Shown here: positions 26,511 through 35,070 of the stretch, in pieces
How the letters are laid out: each line of letters opens with the position of its first letter
Numbering within the stretch: the first letter of the stretch is position 1
From: Kitasatospora sp. SolWspMP-SS2h
Lineage (GTDB): Bacteria; Actinomycetota; Actinomycetes; Streptomycetales; Streptomycetaceae
DNA: 64,000 nt
Assembly: GCF_003259315.1 (NCBI RefSeq)
Contig: NZ_QLLT01000004.1
Location: forward strand, 248,001 to 312,000
Direction of reading: 5' to 3'
Notes under the pieces: model-generated
Told to the model about the DNA's origin: nothing
The model's input: the letters and a program-made list of their open reading frames with translations, nothing else
Database searches by the model: none
Made by a program: the position numbers and the translations under genes

Positions 26511-27170
26511 ATGAGCGAGATCCAGTTCAGCAACAACTACCGGGACCTCAGCGAGCAGCACGGCACCGGCGCGGGCTTCCAGTTCGAGTTCTCCTGCGCG
26601 CGCTGCTACGACACCTGGCGCTCCGAGTTCGAACCCTTCCGCACCGGCCAGGCGGCCGGCTGGATCAACAAGGGCGTCAGCGCCGCCTGGAGCCTGCTCG
26701 GCGGCAGCGCCTCCAACGGCCTCACCAACGCCGCCGACGGCCTGGCCGGCGCCAGCTGGGGCAGTGGCCGCGACGCCGCCTTCCAGCGCGCCATCGGCAG
26801 CGCCCAGCAGCACTTCAACCGCTGCGCCCGCTGCACCCACTACGTCTGCGGCCGCTGCTGGAACGCCACCCAGGGCCTCTGCCTCGGCTGCGCCCCCGAC
26901 ACCGCCGCCGAGGCCGCCGCCGCCCGCCAGCGCGGCCTCAACGACGCCGTCACGCAGAACGCGTACACCCACGGCCAGTCCCGGGCCCCGCAGTTCGACG
27001 TCACCACCGACCGCCAACTGGTCTGCCCGCAGTGCCGCGCCGAGACCCACGGCACCCCGTTCTGCCCCGGCTGCGGCTTCCGCCTCGCCCAGCCCCCGCA
27101 GTGCGCCTCCTGCCACGCCGAGGTGCCCGCCGGCTCCGCGTTCTGCCCCAGCTGCGGCACCCGACGCTGA
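26511..27170 (+). CDS. multi-zinc-ribbon protein
   Basis: Protein of 219 residues with at least four CxxC-type knuckle groups: 'FSCARCYDTW' (about 29-38), 'CARCTHYVCGRCW' and 'LCLGCAP' (about 104-130), then 'VCPQCRAETHG', 'FCPGCGF', 'CASCHAEVP' and 'FCPSCGTRR' at the C-terminus. The middle, 'GWINKGVSAAWSLLGGSASN', is Gly/Ser/Ala-rich and amphipathic. It resembles double-zinc-ribbon proteins of unknown role in actinobacteria; metal chaperone or nucleic-acid contact are possibilities only. The preceding FAD gene may be in the same direction but 146 bases away. Confidence 0.75.
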   Translation: MSEIQFSNNYRDLSEQHGTGAGFQFEFSCARCYDTWRSEFEPFRTGQAAGWINKGVSAAWSLLGGSASNGLTNAADGLAGASWGSGRDAAFQRAIGSAQQHFNRCARCTHYVCGRCWNATQGLCLGCAPDTAAEAAAARQRGLNDAVTQNAYTHGQSRAPQFDVTTDRQLVCPQCRAETHGTPFCPGCGFRLAQPPQCASCHAEVPAGSAFCPSCGTRR

Positions 27171-27215
27171 CGCTGACGCCGCGCCGGGCCCGGAGCGGCC
27201 GGGCCCGGCGCGGCG

Positions 27216-27467
27216 TCAGGTGCCGTGGGTGGGGAGCAGCAGGATGCGGTCGGGGTCGTAGCGGTGCCAGGCGGGGGGTGCGGTGGCGCCGATCAGGCGG
27301 AGGCGGCACCAGGGGGTGCCCTCGGGGGAGTGCCACCAGGCGTTGATGCGGCCGAGGGCCCAGGTGTCGGAGTCGTCGAGCAGGACTTCGACGGGCTGGT
27401 AGGCGGGGCGGACGTCCGGTTCCGGCGGGGACCAGGCGGGGTCGGTCTGCAGCTGCGGAGGGAGCAC
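27216..27467 (-). CDS. small conserved hypothetical protein
   Basis: Protein of 83 residues starting 'VLPPQLQTDPAWSPPEPDVR' and containing 'PVEVLLDDSDTWALGRINAW' and 'WHRYDPDRILLLP'. Family function is unknown to me. The GTG at 27467 has GGAGG 6 bases upstream, whereas the longer open frame to 27602 has no binding site and poor codon bias. It is divergent from the ArsR-like regulator gene. Confidence 0.7.
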   Translation of the reverse strand: MLPPQLQTDPAWSPPEPDVRPAYQPVEVLLDDSDTWALGRINAWWHSPEGTPWCRLRLIGATAPPAWHRYDPDRILLLPTHGT

Positions 27468-27657
27468 TGCGGGCCTCCTTCGAGTCCGGTCGGCGGGGGT
27501 GGAACGGGTGCGGGATGCCCGAACGACCCGGCTGGTGGCGGTCGGGAACACTCTACAGAGGTGTAGAAACGAATCGTCGGCCATCCGGGCGGTGTGGCGC
27601 AACGGCGCCGCCCCGGTGGCGCGTTCGCGTCGGGCGCGCCGGTCATAGACTCGACGG

Positions 27658-28287
27658 ATGACTGCTGAGGACTCCTCGATCGAGGCGCTGGGCGCCCTCG
27701 CCGACCCGGTGCGGCGCGCCCTCTACCGGCACGTGGCCGACGCGGCGGAGGAGGTCGGGCGGGACGCCGCCGCGGCGGCGGCCGGCGTCTCCCGGTCGCT
27801 GGCCGCCTTCCACCTGGACAAGCTGGTGGACGCGGGCCTGCTCGCGGTCTCCTACCGGCGGCCGCCGGGACGCGGCGGCCCCGGCGCGGGGCGGCCCGCC
27901 AAGGTGTACCGCCGGGCGGAGGCGGAGTTCGCGGTGGCACTGCCGCCGCGGGAGTACGGCGCGGCCGGCCGACTGCTCGCCGAGGTGGTCGAACGGGCGG
28001 GCCTGGACCGCGAGTTGCAGGCGGCGGCCCGCGCGGCGGGGTCGGCCGAGCAGCCCTCGGACGTGCTGGCGGCGCTGCGCGAGCGCGGCTACGCGCCGTT
28101 CCTGGACGGGGAGGTGGTGCGGCTGCGCAACTGCCCGTTCCACGCGCTGGCGGACGAGTTCCCGGCGCTGGTGTGCGGGATGAACCTGGCGCTGCTGGAG
28201 GGCCTGGCGGGGGAGGGGTGGACGCCCGCGATGGACCCGTGCGCGGGCGGCTGCTGCGTGTCGCTCTCTAAAAACAATAACCATTGA
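27658..28287 (+). CDS. ArsR/HTH-type regulator with Cys-rich C-terminus
   Basis: Regulator of 209 residues. The N-terminal winged helix reads 'LGALADPVRRALYRHVADAA', 'AAAAGVSRSLAAFHLDKLVD', 'AGLLAVSYRRPPGRGGPGAG'. The C-terminal domain carries 'LRNCPFHALADEFPALVCGM' and ends 'DPCAGGCCVSLSKNNNH'. Such Cys/His clusters bind iron-sulphur clusters or metal in SufR-like regulators, so a sensing role is inferred. ATG 27658 is 6 bases after TAGACT, fitting a leaderless start. The 3' end is AT-rich and overlaps the promoter of the next gene. Confidence 0.82.
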   Translation: MTAEDSSIEALGALADPVRRALYRHVADAAEEVGRDAAAAAAGVSRSLAAFHLDKLVDAGLLAVSYRRPPGRGGPGAGRPAKVYRRAEAEFAVALPPREYGAAGRLLAEVVERAGLDRELQAAARAAGSAEQPSDVLAALRERGYAPFLDGEVVRLRNCPFHALADEFPALVCGMNLALLEGLAGEGWTPAMDPCAGGCCVSLSKNNNH

Positions 28288-28313
28288 CGTTAGAAGCCGG
28301 TCCGGGCCATGCT
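28284..28313 (+). promoter_or_regulatory. leaderless promoter of DUF3291 gene
   Basis: -35 TTGACG (28284-28289), an 18-base spacer and -10 CATGCT (28308-28313) lie 6 bases before the ATG at 28320. The -35 box overlaps the stop codon of the ArsR-like gene. Confidence 0.6.
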
Positions 28314-28319
28314 TGCCGC

Positions 28320-28880
28320 ATGACTGCCCCTCAGGCCGCTGCCGCCGCCCCCGCCGCGCCCGCTGCCGCCGCCCCCGCCGCGCCCGCTGCCGCCGCCCCC
28401 GCCGCCGTCGCGCCCGCCCCCTCCGGCCACCACCTGGCCCAGGTCAACGTCGGCCGTACCGTGGCCCCGCTGGACAGCCCCGAACTCGCCGGTTTCATGG
28501 CCCAGTTGGCGGAGATCAACGAGCTCGCCGAACGCAGCCCCGGCTTCGTCTGGCGGCTGGTCGACGCAACCGGCGCGGACGCGACGGGCCTGCGCCCCGA
28601 CCCGGACGACGGCCTGCTGCAGATCAACTGCTCGGTCTGGGAGTCGGTCGAGGCGCTGCGCGCGTACGTCTACCGCAGCGACCACCTGAGGGTGCTGGCC
28701 CGCCGTCGCGAGTGGTTCCGGCGGCCGACGGGGGCGCACCAGGCGATGTGGTGGGTCCCGGCCGGGCACCGTCCGGGCGTGGCCGAGGCGATGGCGCGGA
28801 TCGCCCTGATCCGCGACCACGGACCCGGCCCGGAGGCGTTCACCTTCCGCGAACCGCACCCGGCGCCGGACGCCCGCTGA
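28320..28880 (+). CDS. DUF3291 protein with Ala/Pro repeat N-terminus
   Basis: Protein of 186 residues. Residues 1-38 are a low-complexity Ala/Pro stretch encoded by three 24-base tandem repeats. From residue 41 ('HHLAQVNVGRTVAPLDSPEL') to about 170 it matches the DUF3291 dimeric alpha/beta-barrel-like family, with 'SPGFVWRLVDATG', 'VWESVEALRAYVYRSDHLRV' and 'GAHQAMWWVPAGHRPGVAEA'. This family is related to antibiotic-biosynthesis monooxygenases; its substrate is unknown. The start is leaderless. Repeat number is probably variable between strains. Confidence 0.85.
   Translation: MTAPQAAAAAPAAPAAAAPAAPAAAAPAAVAPAPSGHHLAQVNVGRTVAPLDSPELAGFMAQLAEINELAERSPGFVWRLVDATGADATGLRPDPDDGLLQINCSVWESVEALRAYVYRSDHLRVLARRREWFRRPTGAHQAMWWVPAGHRPGVAEAMARIALIRDHGPGPEAFTFREPHPAPDAR
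28337..28407 (+). repeat. 24-base tandem repeats encoding Ala/Pro
   Basis: Units start at 28337, 28361 and 28385 and are almost identical, ending where the protein changes to its DUF3291 domain. Confidence 0.85.
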
Positions 28881-28944
28881 GCCGCCCACCGCCGACCACC
28901 CGGACGGCTGCGGACGGCCGGGCGGCGTGCCCCTGGTGTTTTGA

Positions 28945-28960
28945 CTAAGCGCTTGCTTAG
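28945..28960. promoter_or_regulatory. CTAAGC-N4-GCTTAG operator upstream of NADP oxidoreductase
   Basis: CTAAGCGCTTGCTTAG is a perfect inverted repeat (6-base arms, 4-base centre) about 84 bases before the start of the oxidoreductase gene. It overlaps TTGACT (28941-28946) and TAGACT. The form is typical of TetR operators; no such regulator is next to it. Confidence 0.55.
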
Positions 28961-29043
28961 ACTCGGCCGGGTGGGGTCGCCGACCCATCCCCCGAGCGCC
29001 GGCGGCCCCGCGTCCCGTCCCGCCCCCCTCGCAGGAGAGCGCC

Positions 29044-30051
29044 ATGCCGGCCACCAACCGCCAGATCCGACTCGCCCGCCGCCCCGTCGGCCCGGTCCGC
29101 CCGGAGGACTGGACGCTGACCGAGGAGCCGGTCACCGGACCGGCCGACGGCTGGTTCCTCGGCCGCACCCGCTACCTCTCCCTCGACCCGGCGATGCGCG
29201 GCTGGCTGGACGACCGCCCCTCCTACCTGCCGCCCGTCGCGCTCGGCGAGGTGATGCGGGCCGGCTCGATCGTCGAGGTGGTCGAATCCGCCCACCCCGG
29301 CTTCCGGGTCGGCGAGTTCGTCACCGGCACCTTCGGCGTCCAGGAGTACGCGCTGTCCGACGGCCGCGGCGCCCACCGGGTCGACCCGGCGGTCGCCCCG
29401 CTGCCCACCTACCTCGGCGCGCTCGGCATGCCCGGCATGACCGCCTACTTCGGCCTCCTGGAGGTCGGCGCGCTGCGCGAGGGCGAGACGGTCGTGGTCT
29501 CCGGCGCGGCCGGCGCGGTCGGCAGCCTGGTCGGCCAGATCGCCAAGGTGAAGGGCTGCCGGGTGGTCGGCATCGCCGGCGGCGCCGCCAAGTGCGACTG
29601 GCTGACCGGGGAGCTGGGCTTCGACGCGGCCGTCGACTACCAGACCGAGGACGTCCGCAAGGCCCTGCGCACCCACGCCCCCGACGGCATCGACGTCTAC
29701 TTCGACAACGTCGGCGGCCCCGTCCTGGACGCCGCGCTCACCCGGCTGGCCATGCACGCCCGGGTGGTGATCTGCGGCGCGATCAGCCAGTACAACAACG
29801 AGCAGGCCGTCCAGGGCCCCGCCAACTACCTGTCCCTGCTGGTGCGCCGGGCCCGGATGGAGGGCTTCGTCGTCTTCGACCACGCCGCCCGCTACCGCGA
29901 GGCCGCCCGGGAGATCGCCGGCTGGATCGCCGACGGCCGCCTCACCACCCGCGAACACCTGGTCCGGGGCGGCGTCGACGCCTTCCCGGAGACCTTCCAG
30001 ATGCTGTTCCGCGGCGCCAACACCGGCAAGCTGATCCTCGAACTCGCCTGA
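29044..30051 (+). CDS. NADP-dependent medium-chain oxidoreductase (PTGR/curcumin-reductase-like)
   Basis: Zinc-free MDR-family reductase of 335 residues. Characteristic blocks are 'WFLGRTRYLSLDPAMRGWLD', 'LPTYLGALGMPGMTAYFGLL', the NADP-binding 'VVSGAAGAVGSLVGQIAKVK', 'GIDVYFDNVGGPVLDAAL' and 'VICGAISQYNN'. Family members reduce activated double bonds of enones. No zinc-binding Cys. The ATG has GGAGAG 5 bases upstream. An operator-like repeat at 28945 suggests inducible control. Confidence 0.94.
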   Translation: MPATNRQIRLARRPVGPVRPEDWTLTEEPVTGPADGWFLGRTRYLSLDPAMRGWLDDRPSYLPPVALGEVMRAGSIVEVVESAHPGFRVGEFVTGTFGVQEYALSDGRGAHRVDPAVAPLPTYLGALGMPGMTAYFGLLEVGALREGETVVVSGAAGAVGSLVGQIAKVKGCRVVGIAGGAAKCDWLTGELGFDAAVDYQTEDVRKALRTHAPDGIDVYFDNVGGPVLDAALTRLAMHARVVICGAISQYNNEQAVQGPANYLSLLVRRARMEGFVVFDHAARYREAAREIAGWIADGRLTTREHLVRGGVDAFPETFQMLFRGANTGKLILELA

Positions 30052-30084
30052 GCGGGGACGCCGTCGGCGAAGGCGCCGACGGGG

Positions 30085-32025
30085 TCAGCCGATCGGGCGC
30101 AGCCGGGTGCCGGAGGCGGTGACGGCCTCGACGCCGGCCGGGCCGCTGCCCGGGTCGTCGAGGGCCAGGGTCCGGCCGGGCGGGGCGGGCTGGTCCAGCC
30201 GGCGGGACGGGGTGGTGACCAGCAGGCGGGAGACCCGGCGGCTGGCGGCGACCAGCAGGTAGGCGGCACCGTTCGGGGCGCGCCAGCGGTACTGGGCGAC
30301 GGTGTCCTGCTCGTAGCGGCTGCAGGCCCGGCCGTCCGCGCGGCCCAGCCGCTCGGCCCGGCCGCCGTCCGGGGGCAGCACCGCCGCCGCCGCGCTGCCC
30401 GAGCCGTCCCAGCGGTCGGCCCGCAGACAGGCCCAGGCCAACTCCCCGGCGTTCTGCGGGAGCCGCTGGTCGGCGAACTCCCACAGGTTCAACTGCCGTA
30501 CGCCCGGACCCGCCTCGGGCACCGCGCAGGCGCCCGCCGCCCACCGGCGCAGCGCCTGCGCGCCGACCGCCTCCCGGGGCGGGCGGGCCGGGGCGGAGCC
30601 GTCCGGGGGCGGGGTGTAGGTGAGGTGCGCGGGGGCGAGCCCGCCGAGGTCGGCCAGCAGGAAGGCGTGCTGCTCGGCGACCACCGGGTCCGACCGCAGT
30701 TGCAGCACCGGCCCCGGGCAGCCCGGCGCGGCCGTCCCCGGCACCGGGTCGGTCACCCCGTCGGCGAACGCCAGCGGGCGCTCCGCCTCGTCCGGCCGGT
30801 CCAGCCGCCGGGTCGCCGCGGACGCCACCCACGGCGCCAGCAGGTACCGGGCCCCGCGCGCGTCGCGCCGCAGCACCACCGCCGCACCGGCCGTCACGTC
30901 GCTGTCCCCGGCCGCCGCCAGCGCCAGCACCGGTCCGCCGGTCCCGGACGTCGGTCCGGACGCCGCCCCGGACGTCGGCCCGCTGCGTGCCGGTCCGCTA
31001 GGTGCCGGTCCGTCGGACGCCGGTCCGTCGGTGTACCGGGCCAGGCTCCGGCCGTCCGTCAGCAGCACCACCGCCGTGCCGTCCAGCCGTCCCGCGTACA
31101 GCAGTTGGGGCACGGCCACGGGCGGAGCCGGGGTGCTGCCGGGCTCGGTGGCGGCGGACGGCCCGGCCTGCTGCCAGGCGGTGACCGCGCGATCGACCAG
31201 GGCGGTGTCGTCCACCAGTTCGCCGCGGGCTGGCCAGACGGCGAGGTCCAGTTTCGCGGTCCGCCGCCACAGGTCCGCGGCGCGGCGCTCGGGCGCGACG
31301 GCCCGCGCGGCGGGCGGCGGCGCGCTCGACCTGCCGGTACTGCCGTGGGGCGAGCCCAGCACCGGCAGGACCGCGGCGGTCAGTGCCACCGCCACCGCCG
31401 CGGCCACCAGGGCTGAACGGCGGCGGCGGCGCAGCAGGTCGCCCGGCCGCAGGTGCACCGTGCAGGCGTCGTAGCCGGGCGGGAGCTCCGACCAGCCCGC
31501 GCCGCCCAGCGAGCGCAGCAGCTCGTCCCCGGCCCGGGCCGCCTCGGCCGGCGCCTCCACCCCGGCCCAGGCCAGCGCCTCGGCGGTCTCGGCCCGGTCC
31601 AGTCCGTCCAGCACCCGGAGCGCGAAACCGGCCCGCGCCGGGGCGGGCAACTCGGCCAGCCGGACGTCCAGTTCGGCGCCGCCGTCGTCCGGCGGCGTGA
31701 ACAGCCGCACCCCCCACACCCGGGGGAGCACCGCCCCCGGCCAGCGCCGCCGACGCAGCGCCCCGCGCAGCACCCGGGCCCGCACCGCCTCGTACCCCGA
31801 CCCGTACCCGGACCGGTCCGCGACCTTCCCGCCGAGCACCGGCAGCGCCCGCTGCACCACCGCGTGCGCCGCCACCACCCGGGCGTGCCGCCCCCGGTCG
31901 GCGGGCAGCGTCAGGTAGGCCATCCCCACCAGGTGCCGGTAGTGCCGCACCAGCAGGGCCTCCGCGGACTCCGGCCGTCCGCCGGAACCGGCCGCCCGGG
32001 GCCGCGGCAGTGTCCTGAGATCCAT
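30085..32025 (-). CDS. sigma-factor-like protein fused to membrane helix and extracytoplasmic domain
   Basis: Protein of 646 residues. Residues about 20-175 look like a divergent ECF sigma factor: 'ALLVRHYRHLVGMAYLTLPA' resembles region 2, and 'LPAPARAGFALRVLDGLDRA', 'ETAEALAWAGV' resembles region 4. An Arg-rich anchor and one membrane helix follow at about 204-224 ('SALVAAAVAVALTAAVLPVL'). The remaining 420 residues are predicted outside the cell, Pro/Ser-rich in the middle, with Cys-containing segments near the end and no family I recognise. ATG 32025 has GGAGGGG close upstream. If the sigma part is active, this would be a membrane-held regulator. Confidence 0.65.
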   Translation of the reverse strand: MDLRTLPRPRAAGSGGRPESAEALLVRHYRHLVGMAYLTLPADRGRHARVVAAHAVVQRALPVLGGKVADRSGYGSGYEAVRARVLRGALRRRRWPGAVLPRVWGVRLFTPPDDGGAELDVRLAELPAPARAGFALRVLDGLDRAETAEALAWAGVEAPAEAARAGDELLRSLGGAGWSELPPGYDACTVHLRPGDLLRRRRRSALVAAAVAVALTAAVLPVLGSPHGSTGRSSAPPPAARAVAPERRAADLWRRTAKLDLAVWPARGELVDDTALVDRAVTAWQQAGPSAATEPGSTPAPPVAVPQLLYAGRLDGTAVVLLTDGRSLARYTDGPASDGPAPSGPARSGPTSGAASGPTSGTGGPVLALAAAGDSDVTAGAAVVLRRDARGARYLLAPWVASAATRRLDRPDEAERPLAFADGVTDPVPGTAAPGCPGPVLQLRSDPVVAEQHAFLLADLGGLAPAHLTYTPPPDGSAPARPPREAVGAQALRRWAAGACAVPEAGPGVRQLNLWEFADQRLPQNAGELAWACLRADRWDGSGSAAAAVLPPDGGRAERLGRADGRACSRYEQDTVAQYRWRAPNGAAYLLVAASRRVSRLLVTTPSRRLDQPAPPGRTLALDDPGSGPAGVEAVTASGTRLRPIG

Positions 32026-32119
32026 CGGCCCCTCCAAGGCTCGGCACGCGACCGGGGTACGTCGGACGGACCAACGAGTGGATCATCGGATAGTTGCGCG
32101 GGGCCCGTCCGGGCAGCCG

Positions 32120-32175
32120 GGGCCGGTGGCGTCGAGGGCCGTGGCGTCGGGGCCCGTGGCGTCGGGGACAGCGGG
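32120..32175. repeat. short tandem repeat in intergenic region
   Basis: Units close to GTGGCGTCGGGGCCC are repeated about three times between the sigma-like gene and the dehydratase gene. No function evident. Confidence 0.55.
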
Positions 32176-32228
32176 CACGGCGGCCGGGACCGGGCTGTCG
32201 GTTCGCCGGTGCGGCCGGGGGAAAGGGG

Positions 32229-33182
32229 TCAGGCGTCGTCCCCGGCCCCGTCGGCCCCGGCCAGCGTCGTCAGGTCGGTGTTGGCGCCGCACAGCACGAC
32301 GCACACCCGCTCGTCCTGCGCGGGGCGGTAGCCGGTGCCGAGGGCGGCCAGGGCGGTGGCGGCGGCGTGCTCGACGGCGATCCGGTGCTCCTCCCACAGG
32401 TCGCGGCGGGCCCGGACGATCGCCGCGTCCGGGACCAGGACGGTGCGCACGTCCCGGTGGCGGGCGGCGGCCAGGGCGGTGGCGGAGGCGCGGCGGGCAC
32501 CCAGCGAGTCGGCGGCGACCGAGTCGACGGGGACGTCCACGGGCGCGTCGGCGGCCAGCGCGGCGTGCAGGGCCCGGCAGTTCTCCGGTTCGACGGCGAC
32601 GGTGCGCACCCCGTGCGCGCGGGCCGCGGTGGCCACGCCCGCGAACAGGCCGCCGCCGCCGACCGAGACCACCACCGTGTCCAGGCCCGGCACCTGGCGG
32701 TGGACCTCCCCGAGCAGGGTGCCCGCCCCGGCCGCCACCAGCGGGTGGTCGTAGGCGTGCGAGGCCAGCGCGCCGCTCGCCGCCGCGAACTCCTCGCAGG
32801 CCGCCAGCGCCTCCGCGTACTCGCCGCCCGCCAACCGGACGTCCGCCCCGTAGCCGCGCAGCCGGGCCACCTTCACCGCGGGCGCGTTCACCGGCAGGAA
32901 CACGGTGGCCCGCACGCCCTGCTGCCGGGCGGCCCACGCGCAGGCCAGGCCCGCGTTGCCGCCCGAGGCGATGGTCACGCCCGCGTCCGGCAGGGTGCCC
33001 GCCTCCCGGTGCGCGCGCAGGAAGTTGACCGCGCCGCGGGCCTTGAACGAGCCGGTGTGCTGCATGTACTCCAACGCCAGCCACACCCCGCCCGGCCCGC
33101 CCGGAACCACCCGCACGGGGCGGACCAGGCCCGCGATCCGGTCGGCGGCGGCCTGGACGTCGGCGTGGCTGAGCTGGTGCAC
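32229..33182 (-). CDS. PLP-dependent serine/threonine dehydratase
   Basis: Fold-type II PLP enzyme of 317 residues that removes water and ammonia from serine or threonine. The Schiff-base Lys is in 'TGSFKARGAVNFL', the phosphate-binding loop is 'IASGGNAGLACAWAA', and the Gly-rich 'VVVSVGGGGLFAGVATAA' contacts PLP. No ACT domain, so it is of the short catabolic type. GTG 33182 has GGGAG 7-8 bases upstream. It runs divergently from the photolyase gene. Confidence 0.92.
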   Translation of the reverse strand: MHQLSHADVQAAADRIAGLVRPVRVVPGGPGGVWLALEYMQHTGSFKARGAVNFLRAHREAGTLPDAGVTIASGGNAGLACAWAARQQGVRATVFLPVNAPAVKVARLRGYGADVRLAGGEYAEALAACEEFAAASGALASHAYDHPLVAAGAGTLLGEVHRQVPGLDTVVVSVGGGGLFAGVATAARAHGVRTVAVEPENCRALHAALAADAPVDVPVDSVAADSLGARRASATALAAARHRDVRTVLVPDAAIVRARRDLWEEHRIAVEHAAATALAALGTGYRPAQDERVCVVLCGANTDLTTLAGADGAGDDA

Positions 33183-33481
33183 GGCACGGCTCCCGGTGGT
33201 GTGATCGGCGAGGGGGACGGGCCGACAGTACCGCCGAGGCCCGCCCCCGCCCGCCCCGGCCCCATCCGGTGCGGCGACCGCTCCGAAGACGTACGGGGCA
33301 CCCGTCCCCGCCGCAGAACGCCACAGGACCACAGCGCCAGACCGCCACCACACCACAGCGCCAGACCGACCAGACCACCCAGGCCGTCGGCCCGACCACC
33401 GCCCGGCGCGGCCACCGCGCCGCCCGGAACACCGACAGGTCGCCAAGTCGACACCGTGAGCCCCATACGGAAACCAGCACC
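33183..33481. other. spacer between dehydratase and photolyase genes
   Basis: 299 bases with no gene that I can support. It contains two copies of CACAGCGCCAGACCG about 40 bases apart (near 33325 and 33355) in a Cys/Ala-poor, C-rich stretch. No clear ribosome binding site precedes the photolyase ATG. Confidence 0.5.
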
Positions 33482-34825
33482 ATGACTCTCGCCATCGTCC
33501 TGTTCACCCAGGACCTGCGCCTGCACGACAACCCCGCCCTGCACGCCGCCCGCGCCGGGGCCGACCGGGTGGTGCCGCTGTTCGTCACCGACCCGGCGAT
33601 CGCCGCCGCGGGCTTCGCCGCCCCCAACCGGGCCGCGTTCCTGGCCGGCTGCCTGGCCGAACTGGACGCCGCACTGCGCGGGGCCGGCGGCCGGCTGCTG
33701 GTGCGCGAGGGCGACACCGCCGACCAGGCCGCGCGACTCGCCGCCGAGACCGGCGCGGCGAGCGTCCACGTCGCCGCCGGGGTCAGCGGCTACGCGCACC
33801 GCCGCGAACAGCGGCTGCGCGCCGCGCTCGGCGAACGGCTGCGGGTGCACGACGCGTCGCTGACCGCCGTCCCGCCCGGAGCCGTGCAGCCCGCCGGGCG
33901 CGACCACTACGCCGTCTTCACCCCCTACCACCGGGCCTGGCAGCAGGCCCCCCGCCGCACCCCGCTGCCGGCCCCGTCCGCCCTGCGCACCCCCGAGGAC
34001 CTGACCGGCGCCCCGCTGCCCACCGCCACCCCCACCGCCCGCAGCCTCCCCGACCCCGGCGAGGCCGCCGCCCGCCGCGCCTGGCAGCGCTGGCACACCG
34101 ACGACTACGCGGCCCTGCACGACGACCTCGCCGCCGACGGCACCTCCCACCTCTCGCCCTACCTGCACTTCGGCTGCCTGTCCGCCAACGAACTCGCCCA
34201 CCTCGCCGAACGGCGCGGTGGCCACGGCGCGGACGCCTTCGTCCGGCAGCTCGTCTGGCGCGACTTCCACCACCAGGTGCTCGCCGCCCGCCCCGACGCC
34301 GCCCGCGCCGACTACCGCCACCGGCCCGGCCACTGGCACGAGGACCCGGAGGAACTGGCCGCCTGGCGGGAGGGCCGCACCGGCTTCCCGATCATCGACG
34401 CCGGGATGCGGCAGCTCGCCGAGACCGGCTGGATGCACAACCGGGCCCGGCTGCTCACCGCCAGCTTCCTCGCCAAGACGCTCCGCCAGGACTGGCGGCC
34501 CGGCGCCGCGCACTTCCTGCACCACCTGGTCGACGGCGACCTCGCCAACAACCAGATGAACTGGCAGTGGGTGGCCGGCACCGGCACCGACACCCGCCCC
34601 AACCGCGTCCTCAACCCGCTCACCCAGGCCGACCGCTACGACCCGTCCGGCGACTACGTCCGCCGCTGGCTCCCCGAACTCGCCGACCTCCCCGGCCGCG
34701 AGATCCACCGCCCCTGGCAGTCCCCGCACCGCCCCGACTCCTACCCGGCCCCCCTGATCGCCCCGGACGCCACCGGGGAGCGCATGCGCCAGGTCCGCCG
34801 GGAGCGGGAGAACACGCCCGGCTAG
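33482..34825 (+). CDS. phr: class I deoxyribodipyrimidine photolyase
   Basis: DNA-repair flavoenzyme of 447 residues that splits UV-induced pyrimidine dimers using light. The N-terminal alpha/beta antenna domain starts 'AIVLFTQDLRLHDNPALHAA'. The C-terminal FAD domain shows 'TSHLSPYLHFGCLSANELA', 'RQLVWRDFHHQVLA', 'GRTGFPIIDAGMRQLAETGW', 'MHNRARLLTASFLAKTL' and 'DLANNQMNWQWVAGTGTD'. All FAD-binding landmarks are present. An ATG start is used, the preceding binding site being weak. Confidence 0.95.
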   Translation: MTLAIVLFTQDLRLHDNPALHAARAGADRVVPLFVTDPAIAAAGFAAPNRAAFLAGCLAELDAALRGAGGRLLVREGDTADQAARLAAETGAASVHVAAGVSGYAHRREQRLRAALGERLRVHDASLTAVPPGAVQPAGRDHYAVFTPYHRAWQQAPRRTPLPAPSALRTPEDLTGAPLPTATPTARSLPDPGEAAARRAWQRWHTDDYAALHDDLAADGTSHLSPYLHFGCLSANELAHLAERRGGHGADAFVRQLVWRDFHHQVLAARPDAARADYRHRPGHWHEDPEELAAWREGRTGFPIIDAGMRQLAETGWMHNRARLLTASFLAKTLRQDWRPGAAHFLHHLVDGDLANNQMNWQWVAGTGTDTRPNRVLNPLTQADRYDPSGDYVRRWLPELADLPGREIHRPWQSPHRPDSYPAPLIAPDATGERMRQVRRERENTPG

Positions 34826-35070
34826 TCCTCCTCCTCCCCTCCTCCTCGGCCTGCACCGGGAGGCCGCCCCGGTGGTACCGCCAACCGGAGGAAATCCTGT
34901 GCAGATCATCAGGTCGGCCAGCGAATTCGACCGTTCAACGGTGCCTGGCCATGACATTTCGCGGAAATTACTCCGTTCGACCGCCAAACCGTCACCTGGA
35001 ACAGGATTGCCGCCGGAGGAAACGGGCAGGGGGCCGCATACCCCAAGCGGCACCAGAGAGAGGCAACAGC

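Noticed and set aside
34902..35070. Possible short gene with a good GGAGGAAAT site before GTG 34902, upstream of the STAS gene
   Set aside because: The frame runs out of phase into the STAS gene and has poor codon bias; more likely a leader region, although a small upstream peptide cannot be excluded.
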